Assembly (NCBI RefSeq): GCF_014841125.1
Contig: NZ_JACYTQ010000008.1
Location: 62,001-126,000 of the forward strand
Length of the DNA: 64,000 bases
Source: Echinicola arenosa
GTDB taxonomy: Bacteria; Bacteroidota; Bacteroidia; Cytophagales; Cyclobacteriaceae
Direction of reading: 5' to 3'
Every line of letters begins with the position of its first letter. Position 1 is the first letter of the stretch. A program made the translations under genes and the position numbers. The notes beneath the pieces are model-generated. The model had not been told where the DNA came from, ran no database searches, and saw only the letters and a list, made by a program, of their open reading frames with translations. Positions 43,732 through 52,844 of this stretch are shown piece after piece.

Positions 43732-44823
43732 TTAATTGTCAGAAAAAACCTCTTTAAACTTTTTGATATAGGCATCCGCATAGTGCCGCATTCCCAAATC
43801 AGTTGGGTGTGTACCATCTACAAAATCATCATTTCCCATATTGATTTCATCATAGGTCAACAGGTAAAGCTGATCCACTCCCATCTTCTTCAACTCCTGA
43901 AAACAGTCTTCAGTCCATTTGTTGAGCAATAAGTAAGTCTGCTCACGTTCAGAATCAATCAAACCATCTGAATAGCCATCATGCTCCACCAAAAGGACAG
44001 GCGTATTAGGATGTTGGGCTTTCAGGGATTTTACAGATTGCAGGATCTTTTCTTTTACCACCTCTTCCGTAAAGCCACCTCCAGGCCCTAAGTTAGGCAA
44101 ACAGTCCAGCACAAAGGCTTTCGCGTCAATGGTATTGATATATTCAATCAATTCTGGCTCCAACCGACCATTACCTGAAAAAGCCAAATTGATCATTGGC
44201 ATATCCATCTCCCTGCCCACAATATTCGTCCAAGCCATTCCTGGGCGTGAGGCGCATGCCCCCTGTGCAATAGAAGTACCATAAACCACCACTGGCTTTT
44301 CGGTTCTTTTCCCTATAAACTCAAATCTATCATGCCCATTAACCCCAATCATAAGGCTATCGACTTGATTATATAAGGGCAGATAAAGTTGGTATTCGCG
44401 TCCCTGAGCTGGTGAATCTGGTGTAATGAATTGGTAGCTTACTTCTTTACCAAAGCTATATTTTCCCCTTACCCAAATCCATTGTCCTTGATCATTCTTG
44501 GTGTATAAATCCAAACCACTCACGCCAGTTGCAGGCATATGCGGCATCTGCAAGTTGCCTCCAGAATTATATTTTACCTGAATCATCTCAGCATCTGACT
44601 GAAACCGCAACAAGACTCCTGCCGCATGTCTGGACAATCCCCAAACCGGTTTCCGCACTTTCTGCTCAGCATCATCAGGTAACCGATTATAGCCTATTCC
44701 CTCCCAGCCCTGACCTTCTAATATTTGACCATCAGCTGCCAATGGATCGTACCAGACCAATTCCTGGGCCGTAACAGATAGCTTAACTAAAAGCAGGGAG
44801 ACAATAAGGGCATATTTTTTCAT
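43732..44823 (-). CDS. Secreted SGNH/GDSL hydrolase
   Basis: A 363-residue exported hydrolase with a signal peptide ending near VTAQ. The N-terminal about 170 residues form a jelly-roll-like accessory domain. The SGNH catalytic part begins with VVYGTSIAQGACA (block I Ser); AFSGNGRLEP gives the block III Asn and DGTHPTDLGM the block V Asp and His. It is likely a carbohydrate esterase. Its start lies 12 bases from the end of the sulfatase gene 44836, so it is in the same operon and probably works on the same polysaccharide. Confidence 0.87.
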   Translation of the reverse strand: MKKYALIVSLLLVKLSVTAQELVWYDPLAADGQILEGQGWEGIGYNRLPDDAEQKVRKPVWGLSRHAAGVLLRFQSDAEMIQVKYNSGGNLQMPHMPATGVSGLDLYTKNDQGQWIWVRGKYSFGKEVSYQFITPDSPAQGREYQLYLPLYNQVDSLMIGVNGHDRFEFIGKRTEKPVVVYGTSIAQGACASRPGMAWTNIVGREMDMPMINLAFSGNGRLEPELIEYINTIDAKAFVLDCLPNLGPGGGFTEEVVKEKILQSVKSLKAQHPNTPVLLVEHDGYSDGLIDSEREQTYLLLNKWTEDCFQELKKMGVDQLYLLTYDEINMGNDDFVDGTHPTDLGMRHYADAYIKKFKEVFSDN

Positions 44824-44835
44824 ATCAATTGGTAT

Positions 44836-46311
44836 TTATTGCATTACTTTCGCTTGCTGGTTTTTTTCAAATAAAGCATCATATGCTGGATTTCTTTCAG
44901 TAGGAAGGGGCGCACCGGTCGCTTTTCTCCATTCCTGAAGTTTTGTAAAAAGAGCAGTGGTTACCTCTGGAAATTGCTCTGCTACATTGTGCTGCTCCGT
45001 AAGGTCTTCCTCTAAATTATAAAGCTCAAGGCCACCATCTTCAAAGTACTCGTGCAATTTCCATTTACCTGATCTTATCACTGATCCTGGTCGAGTCCTG
45101 AAGAGAGGATCTTTTGCCTGGTCATCCTTAGGAGAATATGCCTCCAAATAAATAGGAAAGTGCCAAAACAAATCCCTTTCCGCCAAACTTTTCCCATCAA
45201 ACAGCAAAGGGCTCAAGTCCTGACCATCTAAGTTAGGATTTGTTTTTTCAGCTCCAATGATGCTTTGCAAAGTAGGAAAAAAGTCCATTTGCATGACAGG
45301 CTGATCCACTTTTTGCCCTGCTTTGATCTTATTAGGATATTTGATCACCATCGGTACTCTAATTCCACCCTCGTAATAAGATCCTTTACCAGCACGCAAA
45401 GGGTATTGGTTGGATGTCTTACGGATTCCACCATTGTCAGAAGTAAATAGGATTATTGTATTTTCTTCCAAACCTAAGTCAGCCACAGCTTTCAGCAGCC
45501 TTCCCACATTTTCATCCATAGAAGCAACCATGGCTGCATAAACTGCATTATCCTGCCCTCCCAAACCTTCTTTGGACTGGTACTTTTCCACCAATGCTGG
45601 CTTTCCCATCAAAGGGCTATGGACTGTGTAAAAAGGCAAATATAAAAAGAACGGTTTTTCTTGATTTGTCTTGACAAATCGAATAGCCTCATCAGTTAGA
45701 CGATCTGTCAAATATTCCCCTTCTGGTCCATCTTCCAAGTGTTCTACATTATAAGGACTAAAGTATCCGCCCTTCCCTGGATTTCCCTTGTGATTCCCTC
45801 CTACATTGACATCAAACCCCATCAAAGTTGGGTCATCACTGACATGCCACTTTCCAAAAGTCCCAGTGGTATAACCATTCGCATGGAACATTTCACCAAG
45901 GGTAAACAATGAGTCAGCCAGTGTATCATTGTTCTTCGTGGGGATCAATTGCCTTGTTTTCGAATTACCACGATCAGAAGGACTTACTGTATAGACACCA
46001 TGTCTTGGCCCATACTTGCCACTGATCATATTGGCTCTTGAAGGGGCACAATTGGAAGCTCCTGCGTATGCGTTCGTAAAAACAATTCCATCCTGACTGA
46101 GCTTATCTAGGTTGGGGGTTTCATAATAATCACTGCCCATAAAACCCAAATCTCTCCAGCCCAAGTCATCTACATTGATCAGGATCACATTAGGCTTGGA
46201 TGGTGCCAACATAGTACCTTCCCCCTTCTTTGAACATGCGCCTAAAATCAGTGTCAATCCTAAAATAAGGAAGTGAAGTAGAATGGGTTTTTGTTTTGTC
46301 AATTTTTTCAA
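44836..46311 (-). CDS. S1-family sulfatase 1, lipoprotein
   Basis: About 491 residues, from a probable TTG start at 46311, 7 bases after the stop of the upstream sulfatase; an ATG at 46410 would overlap that gene by 92 bases. The signal peptide ends in lipobox LGAC. The formylglycine motif is CAPSR in SNCAPSRANMISG (C-x-P-S-R). NVDDLGWRDLGFMGSDYYETPNLD is the metal-binding N-terminus, and LFTSDNGG the second metal site. S1 sulfatases remove sulfate esters, here probably from marine polysaccharides in the periplasm. Confidence 0.9.
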   Translation of the reverse strand: MKKLTKQKPILLHFLILGLTLILGACSKKGEGTMLAPSKPNVILINVDDLGWRDLGFMGSDYYETPNLDKLSQDGIVFTNAYAGASNCAPSRANMISGKYGPRHGVYTVSPSDRGNSKTRQLIPTKNNDTLADSLFTLGEMFHANGYTTGTFGKWHVSDDPTLMGFDVNVGGNHKGNPGKGGYFSPYNVEHLEDGPEGEYLTDRLTDEAIRFVKTNQEKPFFLYLPFYTVHSPLMGKPALVEKYQSKEGLGGQDNAVYAAMVASMDENVGRLLKAVADLGLEENTIILFTSDNGGIRKTSNQYPLRAGKGSYYEGGIRVPMVIKYPNKIKAGQKVDQPVMQMDFFPTLQSIIGAEKTNPNLDGQDLSPLLFDGKSLAERDLFWHFPIYLEAYSPKDDQAKDPLFRTRPGSVIRSGKWKLHEYFEDGGLELYNLEEDLTEQHNVAEQFPEVTTALFTKLQEWRKATGAPLPTERNPAYDALFEKNQQAKVMQ

Positions 46312-46318
46312 GGTTACT

Positions 46319-47887
46319 TTAATTTTGTGCTGCGGTTTGTCCAAGCATTCTATCCACAAAATTCCAATTATCAAATTCAGGTGATATATGCTCCTTTTTA
46401 ACAATTTCATCGAGTTGTTTCAAAATATCAGGGTGTTGCGCCGCAATATCATTTTCCTCATTTCTATCAGACTCCAAGTCAAATAGCTGCCAGGGGCTTT
46501 CAAGATTTTTTGCCACATCAGTTTTAACGCCTTTCCATTTACCCATACGAATAGCCAATTGACCTCTTTTTTCAGGATATTCAAAATAAAGGTATTCGTG
46601 GCTTATTTGCGCTCCACTGTCCCCTAACAAGGTAGGTAAAAAAGAGATGCCATCTGTTTCCTTAGGAACTTTAGCTTGCGCCAATTCTCCCAAAGTAGCC
46701 ATCACATCATACTGGGCTGAAATATGCTCACTGACGCTCCCCGCTTTGATCTTTCCTGGCCATCTGGCAATCATAGGCATGCGGATTCCACCCTCATAAA
46801 CATCCATTTTTAAACCTCTCAGGCCAGCTGTACTTTCGAAATAAGCCGCGTCCACTCCCCCATTGAAAGTAGGGCCATTGTCACTGGAAAACACCACCAT
46901 GGTGTTTTCATCCAAGCCAAGCTCTTCCAACAAGGTAAAGATTTTACCTACTTCCTGATCCAAATAACTGATCATAGCAGCATAAGCTGACTTTGGAAAT
47001 TCATGTGGTGCGTAGCCTTGCTGCCCCAAATATGGCTCTTCCTCAAACATCCCTAAATAAGGCGTTAATGCTTCATCGGGAACTTGAAGTGAGACATGAG
47101 GGATCGTATAGGGCAGGTAAAGGAAAAACTCTCCATCCTTATTTTCTCGGATAAAAGCTTCTGCTTTTTCTGTCATTTTATCCACTGCATAATCATTGCC
47201 TTTGTAAGCATCAAAAAAACCTTCATCACCATATTCCAGATCACTCTTTTCGAATTGTTCCAGCGCTGATTGGCTTCCTTTGCTATTTCTGGCAGAAGGA
47301 GTATGCACAAAAATATAGGGGTTATTGAGGCTGTCCCATTGATCATTTTCCCACAAGTGAGTGGGGTAAAAGTTATGGGCTTGACGTTGGTCTAAGAAAC
47401 CATAAAAATAATCGAACCCTTGCTTATTTGGCTCTCCTGAATTGCCGACCATACCTAGGCCCCACTTTCCTATTCCAGCAGTTTTGTAACCTGCATCTTG
47501 TAGCATTTTCCCAATGGTTATGGTTCCTGCGGGAATTGGCTGTTGACCATTTTCAATTTGATCTGTAAAGCTTGCTGGCATTACAGGTTTATTTCCCCTA
47601 ATATAAGAATGCCCGGTATGCTTTCCTGTCAAAAGTGCGCACCTTGCAGGCGCACAAACTGGAGATGAGGTATAATGCTGGGTAAACACCATGCCCTCGC
47701 TGGCCATTTTATCCAAATTTGGGGTTTTAATCTTACTTTGACCATTAGGTCCAATTTCTCCATAACCTAAGTCATCTGCATAAATATAAATAATATTGGG
47801 CCTTTTAATCTCTTCCTTTTCGGATTGGCAAGAAACTACTCCAAGGATTCCAAATATAGCTAATGCAACCCGTAAAACTGATTTCAT
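46319..47887 (-). CDS. S1-family arylsulfatase 2, lipoprotein
   Basis: A 522-residue sulfatase with lipobox VVSC. IYADDLGYGEIGPNG holds the first metal ligands. The formylglycine motif is CAPAR in SPVCAPARCALLTGKHTGHSYIRGN (C-x-P-x-R, with Ala where Ser is more usual), the typical arylsulfatase A-like variant. VFSSDNGPTFNGG forms the second metal site. It is the first gene of the operon with the sulfatase at 44836 and the SGNH hydrolase. Activation needs a formylglycine-generating enzyme, which is not in the window. Confidence 0.9.
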   Translation of the reverse strand: MKSVLRVALAIFGILGVVSCQSEKEEIKRPNIIYIYADDLGYGEIGPNGQSKIKTPNLDKMASEGMVFTQHYTSSPVCAPARCALLTGKHTGHSYIRGNKPVMPASFTDQIENGQQPIPAGTITIGKMLQDAGYKTAGIGKWGLGMVGNSGEPNKQGFDYFYGFLDQRQAHNFYPTHLWENDQWDSLNNPYIFVHTPSARNSKGSQSALEQFEKSDLEYGDEGFFDAYKGNDYAVDKMTEKAEAFIRENKDGEFFLYLPYTIPHVSLQVPDEALTPYLGMFEEEPYLGQQGYAPHEFPKSAYAAMISYLDQEVGKIFTLLEELGLDENTMVVFSSDNGPTFNGGVDAAYFESTAGLRGLKMDVYEGGIRMPMIARWPGKIKAGSVSEHISAQYDVMATLGELAQAKVPKETDGISFLPTLLGDSGAQISHEYLYFEYPEKRGQLAIRMGKWKGVKTDVAKNLESPWQLFDLESDRNEENDIAAQHPDILKQLDEIVKKEHISPEFDNWNFVDRMLGQTAAQN

Positions 47888-48012
47888 AATTAATTTACTT
47901 TTGATTCCTTTTTAAAAATATAATTTTAATATTTAAATCAAAAGTAAAACCTTCATATCCTTACATTATCAAAAACAAATGGTTAATAACTAACTTCAAT
48001 TGGATTATCTTT

Positions 48013-48630
48013 TCAATGAGTTGCCTTTAATTGAAAATCCTTTTCATTGATCACCTCTTCGCCTTCATAAACTAACTTCCACCCTAAAGAGTTGGTCAAT
48101 ATATAGAAACGGGCCAATTCTGCAATGAGCCTGCTTTTAGCTTGGTCTTTAAGGTCTGAGGCTTGGATTTTTTTCTTCAACGAGGCATTTACTCGTGTCT
48201 TGATGGTGTTGAAATCATCTGCGTCAAAAGGGTTGAAATAATCTCCCTCTGCATCATAATATTGGAAATCGGGAAAAATCTTTAACTCAGGCTCCGGGAT
48301 GGATTGAATAAATAATGTCTTGGAGGTCTCATCGATTTGAAACGTAATCATTGACAAATCATATGCAATCTGAACATCGGCATTCACCACAACCAGGGCC
48401 TTCTTTTCTGTCCTCCACAAGTTGCCAAAAACCCCTTCAGACTGTTTATAGTTATATACTTGAGAAAAATGACCTTCTGTTACAATCAACTTGCTAACAT
48501 TGTTAACCTCTTGCTGGATCAAGCTGGTGCTCTCTTCTAACGTGTTTTTTTCTTCAACTCCCTTAGATACCCAACGGATGATGCCCCAAAGTGCAAGTCC
48601 TATTAAAACTCCAAACAAAAATTTTCGCAT
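48013..48630 (-). CDS. DUF4230-domain protein
   Basis: A 205-residue protein with one N-terminal membrane anchor (about residues 4-20) and a soluble DUF4230 region, seen in SKLIVTEGHFSQVYNYKQSE and ALVVVNADVQIAYDLS. The family has no established function; the fold is probably a periplasmic or cytoplasmic anchored module. It sits between the two sulfatase groups. A terminator at 48768 separates it from the upstream group, so it likely has its own promoter. Confidence 0.75.
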   Translation of the reverse strand: MRKFLFGVLIGLALWGIIRWVSKGVEEKNTLEESTSLIQQEVNNVSKLIVTEGHFSQVYNYKQSEGVFGNLWRTEKKALVVVNADVQIAYDLSMITFQIDETSKTLFIQSIPEPELKIFPDFQYYDAEGDYFNPFDADDFNTIKTRVNASLKKKIQASDLKDQAKSRLIAELARFYILTNSLGWKLVYEGEEVINEKDFQLKATH

Positions 48631-48767
48631 AGTTGAACTTTTCAATTTAGAAGAAAGATACCGATTTTTGAAAAGATCTTTTTAACCAGCAGTGTAAATG
48701 TCATTCACTTAATCAGATGGATCAACTTACCGTAAGGAATAAAGCCCATTTAAAAACAGTAAAATAA

Positions 48768-48803
48768 AAAAGCACCAAGCCCCAACCGGAGCCTAGTGCT
48801 TTT
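48768..48803 (-). terminator. Terminator at the end of the upstream sulfatase group
   Basis: Read on the minus strand, AAAAGCACTAGGCTCC pairs with GGGGCTTGGTGCTTTT, with a few G-U pairs, and is followed by TTTATTTTA. It begins 21 bases after the stop of the sulfatase at 48824. Confidence 0.8.
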
Positions 48804-48823
48804 CAGGTACAAACTAAAAGAAA

Positions 48824-50374
48824 CTATTTCTTCTCAATTTGAGCTTCATCTATATCTTGGTGAAAAATCTCCTCTGCCTCGGTATCTTCATATTTTTTGA
48901 TAGCCTCTAGCAACTTAGTCTTCATTTCCTTCTGAACTTCCGCATATTGCTCTTCTCCATAAATATTGTTCATTTCACTTGGGTCTTTTTGCAAGTCAAA
49001 TAATTCCCAAGAATCTACCTGATTGTAAAAACGGATAATCTTATAGCGGTCCGTCTTTACACCAAAATGCGGAGATACATTATGTTCTCCTACTTCATAA
49101 TAATGATAGTAAAGAACTTCCCTTCCCTTTTCTTTTTGACCGGTCAGTACCGGCAGCATGGACTCTCCTTGAAGGTCCTCTGGAATGGCCACCCCAGCAG
49201 CTTCCAAAACGGTTGGGGCAATATCCAAATTCATGACCATTTCGTTGGATTTTGTACCTGGCGCGATTACTCCTGGATATTTCATCATCATAGGAGTGCT
49301 AAAAGACTCCTCATACATAAATCTCTTGTCAAACCAGCCATGCTCTCCAAGGTAAAAACCTTGATCTGAGGTATAGATTACAATGGTATTTTCATCCAAT
49401 CCATGTTCTTTAAGGTAGTCCAAAGTACGGCCTATATTCCTATCCATGGATTCCGCAGTGGCCAAATAATCCCTCATGTATTGCTGATATTTCCATTCCA
49501 CCAATTCCTTTCCTGAAAGGTTCAGTGCCTTTAGCTCTTCATGGATAGGTTTATAATGCGCGTCAAACTGAGCTCTTTGTTCCGGGGTCATGCGGGTAAC
49601 ATTTCTGTCCTTTGTATCATCAGGAAACATTTTCAGGTCATAGCCCATGATCATGGTTTTGTCCACAGACATATCATTTTCCATCGCCGCCTTTCTTCCA
49701 ACATAATTATCGTAGAAGTTATCAGGAATAGGAAAAGTCACATCATCGAACATATCCATGTCCTGTAAGTCAGGCATCCAAGTTCTATGGGTTGCTTTAT
49801 GTCCGATAATCACACAGAAAGGCTTATCAGGGTCTCTTCTATCCAACCAGTTTTCCGCTGCATCTTCCACAAGGTCACTTACATAACCTTCCTTTCTAAT
49901 TCTTTCCGTACTGTCTTTAATGATAAAGTCAGGGTTGAAATAGTATCCTTGACCAGGCAAAATTTCATAATAATCCAAGCCCTGAGGATTTTCACCTAAG
50001 TGGTACTTTCCGATCCAAGCGGTTTGGTAGCCTGCTGCCTGTAAATGCTTCACAAATTGGTCCTGTCCAGGGTTAAATTTGCTATCTGTGTTTCTTCTAA
50101 AGCCGTTCAAATGACTGTATTTACCTGTCAATAAAACGGCTCGGCTTGGCCCACAAATTGAATTGGTCACATAGGCATTGTTAAACAACACACCTTCATT
50201 GGCAATGCGGTCAATATTTGGAGTTTGGGTAATTTGACTACCATAAGCACTGATTGCTTGCCGCGTGTGGTCGTCGGAAACAATGATGACTATATTCGGT
50301 GGTTTTTGCTCTTCTGGCGCTGAACAGGAAAAGATGGTTACGGCCAAAATGACCCAAATTAAAATTCTTGACAT
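48824..50374 (-). CDS. S1-family sulfatase 3, lipoprotein
   Basis: 516 residues from ATG 50374; a longer upstream frame would overlap the preceding gene. The signal peptide MSRILIWVILAVTIFSC ends in lipobox IFSC. The formylglycine motif is CGPSR in SICGPSRAVLLTGKYSHL. IVSDDHTRQAISAYG and IYTSDQGFYLGEHGWFDKRFM carry the metal ligands and the GEHG motif typical of choline-sulfatase/heparan-6-sulfatase-like S1 subfamilies. The C-terminus is charged. It is the second gene of a two-sulfatase unit with 50418, closed by the terminator at 48768. Confidence 0.9.
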   Translation of the reverse strand: MSRILIWVILAVTIFSCSAPEEQKPPNIVIIVSDDHTRQAISAYGSQITQTPNIDRIANEGVLFNNAYVTNSICGPSRAVLLTGKYSHLNGFRRNTDSKFNPGQDQFVKHLQAAGYQTAWIGKYHLGENPQGLDYYEILPGQGYYFNPDFIIKDSTERIRKEGYVSDLVEDAAENWLDRRDPDKPFCVIIGHKATHRTWMPDLQDMDMFDDVTFPIPDNFYDNYVGRKAAMENDMSVDKTMIMGYDLKMFPDDTKDRNVTRMTPEQRAQFDAHYKPIHEELKALNLSGKELVEWKYQQYMRDYLATAESMDRNIGRTLDYLKEHGLDENTIVIYTSDQGFYLGEHGWFDKRFMYEESFSTPMMMKYPGVIAPGTKSNEMVMNLDIAPTVLEAAGVAIPEDLQGESMLPVLTGQKEKGREVLYYHYYEVGEHNVSPHFGVKTDRYKIIRFYNQVDSWELFDLQKDPSEMNNIYGEEQYAEVQKEMKTKLLEAIKKYEDTEAEEIFHQDIDEAQIEKK

Positions 50375-50417
50375 GATTGGTGTATATGATTGATAAATAT
50401 GTTTTGCATTATTCAAC

Positions 50418-51869
50418 TTATTGATATGTTTTGCCCAGGTCATTGTCCCTCACCTCTGCCAACTTCTCTTTTAGTCTTGTTTTAAAGTCGCTCACCACCT
50501 CTCTATATTGAGGGTTAAGGGCAAGGTTATTGAACTGCATTGGATCCCTTTCCATGTCAAACAACTCCATTCCTCCATTTCCATCTTCCTCATATTGGAT
50601 AAATGCCCACTTCTCACTTCTTAATAAAAATAGCGGCTTCCCTCTCCATCTGGAAACCGAAAAAGCCATATCCCTTACTTTATAAGATGGATCATCCAGC
50701 GTTTTCACCAAACTTTTTCCTTGAATGGCATTTGGTAATTTCAGCCCCGCTAGCTCCGCAATGGTTGGATAAAGGTCTATTAGCTCAGCAAAAGAATGAC
50801 ACACGGCAGGTTCTTTCCCTGGCACCTTGATGATCAAAGGGACTTTAGCCGATTCCTCATGCAAGCTTACTTTCATCCAAAAGTCATGTTCTCCCAAATG
50901 AAAACCATGATCAGAAGTGAAAATTACAATGGTATTGTCCTCAAGGCCTTCTTCCTTCAAGGTATTCAACACCTTACCCACTTGGGCATCCATGTAAGAA
51001 ACTGAGGCATAATAAGCCCCAATGGCTTTTTTCTGCTGATCTTCAGACATCTGTGCATTGACACTGGTCACGTAATTGATCCCATTGGCAGGGATATCAT
51101 CCCAGTCCCCTATTACTTTTGGTGGCAAGACCATCTCTTGGTAAGGGAATGGTCGGAAATAGTTTTTGGGAGCCACAAAAGGCACATGGGGTCTTACAAA
51201 GCCAACCGCCAAGAAGAAAGGTTCATCCTTATGTGCCCGAATGAGTTCAGATGCTTTTTCTGCGGTACGGCCATCAGAATGCACCAAATCATCTCCTTCG
51301 GCTTTGACAATCGTCATGACATTCCCCCCTTTTCTAGGCAAGGTTCCATAAGGATTACCCTGCACCAATTCAGCCTCTCCTTCTGCTGTCCACTCTGGAC
51401 CTTTGCTGTTAAAACGTTCTTCCCAAGAGGCCTCATCGTCCGCCCCATCAGACCCCAACTCTATATCAATGGGAACCCCCATATGATAAATTTTGCTCAC
51501 GCGGGCTGTGTAATAATCATTTTGCTTAAAGAGCTGCGACCAAGTAACCTTATCTGGACCTAAATTCTCCCTTCCACTGGTGTATCCAAATGTCTCAGTA
51601 GCATGTGGATAGTACCCTGACATAAATGAGGCCCGGGATGGTCCGCATATAGGAAACTGACAATAGGCACTGCTGTATAAAGTACCTTCTTTGGCCAACT
51701 GATCAATATTTGGGGTAATTTCTATCGGATTACCATATGCTGAAACTGCTGTAGCAGTAAGGTCATCCGCAATCAGAAACAAAACATTCAATTTTTCTTT
51801 TTTCTGAGCCGAGGCTACAAAAAAGAAGAAACAAAACAGGACGGTGAGGATATTTTTTAAAGGTTTCAA
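50418..51869 (-). CDS. S1-family sulfatase 4, iduronate-2-sulfatase-like
   Basis: A 483-residue secreted sulfatase with a cleavable signal peptide ending near ASAQ. The formylglycine motif is CGPSR in FPICGPSRASFMSGYYPH. WSQLFKQNDYYTARVSKIYHMG and FTSDHGFHLGEHDFWMKVSLHEES are the hallmarks of the iduronate-2-sulfatase (IDS-like) subfamily. It is the most upstream gene of the sulfatase run; 294 bases separate it from the divergent DJ-1 gene, where the promoter must lie. Confidence 0.9.
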   Translation of the reverse strand: MKPLKNILTVLFCFFFFVASAQKKEKLNVLFLIADDLTATAVSAYGNPIEITPNIDQLAKEGTLYSSAYCQFPICGPSRASFMSGYYPHATETFGYTSGRENLGPDKVTWSQLFKQNDYYTARVSKIYHMGVPIDIELGSDGADDEASWEERFNSKGPEWTAEGEAELVQGNPYGTLPRKGGNVMTIVKAEGDDLVHSDGRTAEKASELIRAHKDEPFFLAVGFVRPHVPFVAPKNYFRPFPYQEMVLPPKVIGDWDDIPANGINYVTSVNAQMSEDQQKKAIGAYYASVSYMDAQVGKVLNTLKEEGLEDNTIVIFTSDHGFHLGEHDFWMKVSLHEESAKVPLIIKVPGKEPAVCHSFAELIDLYPTIAELAGLKLPNAIQGKSLVKTLDDPSYKVRDMAFSVSRWRGKPLFLLRSEKWAFIQYEEDGNGGMELFDMERDPMQFNNLALNPQYREVVSDFKTRLKEKLAEVRDNDLGKTYQ

Positions 51870-52163
51870 TTTAGGTTCTTTTTTATAGATTGAACTGTCA
51901 GCTTTAAGAATAAAAGCCTTATGGGTTTAATTATTTAGGCCATCAGCCAAAACAAATTTAAAAAAATAAACAGAACTTTAACTTTATTTTAATAAAACAC
52001 ACAAGATCTATTAGCATTTTTTTCAAAAACATTTTTCAACGCTAAAATTTGATGTTCAGTTTAATCATTTATTAATCTATAAAGTAAAACGAAAGCACTT
52101 TTTAGAGCGTTGTAAATAGTGATTATCTAAATTAAATTTCTTAATACTTTTAACCCTAAAATT

Positions 52164-52739
52164 ATGTCTAAGAAAATTTTGATGCTGGTTGGTGATTATG
52201 TGGAAGACTATGAAGCCATGGTACCCTTTCAAGCCATGCTATCTGTAGGACTTAAAGTCGATACAATTGCCCCGGACAGAAAAAAGGGAGATACAGTCCC
52301 CACTGCTGTCCATGACTTTGTAGGCGATCAAACTTACAAGGAAACCCCAGGACACCGGTTTGGAATCACCGCTGATTTTGACCAGGTAGATCCAGCTGAC
52401 TATGATGGGCTTTATGTAGCTGGAGGTAGAGCTCCTGAATACATCCGTTTAAATGAAAAAGTAATCAAGATTACCCAACATTTTTTTGAGAAGGACAAGC
52501 CTGTTGCAGCCATCTGCCACGGAATACAAATTCTCACCACGGCAAAAGTGTTAAAAGGAAGAACCCTTACAGCTTATGTAGCAATAGGTCCTGATATCGA
52601 GCTGGCGGGAGGAACCTGGAAAAATATTCCAGCTGATGAGGCCATTGTGGATGGCAACCTCGTTACCTCACCAGCTTGGCCTGGCCACCCTGCTATTCTA
52701 AAGGAATTTTATAAGCTTTTGGGAATCAGTATTGGTTAA
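52164..52739 (+). CDS. DJ-1/PfpI-family protein
   Basis: A 191-residue protein of the DJ-1/PfpI superfamily. The nucleophilic Cys is in VAAICHGIQIL, and the following ARG/GG loop is in YVAGGRAPEYIRLNE. Members act as proteases, deglycases or chaperones and are often stress-induced; no single activity can be assigned. A strong terminator follows at 52760, so it is monocistronic. Confidence 0.88.
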   Translation: MSKKILMLVGDYVEDYEAMVPFQAMLSVGLKVDTIAPDRKKGDTVPTAVHDFVGDQTYKETPGHRFGITADFDQVDPADYDGLYVAGGRAPEYIRLNEKVIKITQHFFEKDKPVAAICHGIQILTTAKVLKGRTLTAYVAIGPDIELAGGTWKNIPADEAIVDGNLVTSPAWPGHPAILKEFYKLLGISIG

Positions 52740-52759
52740 TAAAGTCTCTCACCAAAAAC

Positions 52760-52800
52760 AAATCAAAATGCCCAAACTTATCGTTGGGCATTTTGATTTT
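52760..52800 (+). terminator. Terminator after the DJ-1-like gene
   Basis: AAATCAAAATGCCCAA and TTGGGCATTTTGATTT form perfect 16-bp arms around ACTTATCG and run into TTTT. Confidence 0.9.
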
Positions 52801-52844
52801 AAACATTTTTCCGTCTTGAATGTCTTATAAAAAAAACTATTCTA

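Noticed and set aside
46312-46410. ATG-initiated N-terminal extension of sulfatase 1
   Set aside because: It would overlap the upstream sulfatase by 92 bases and put about 33 residues before the lipoprotein signal.
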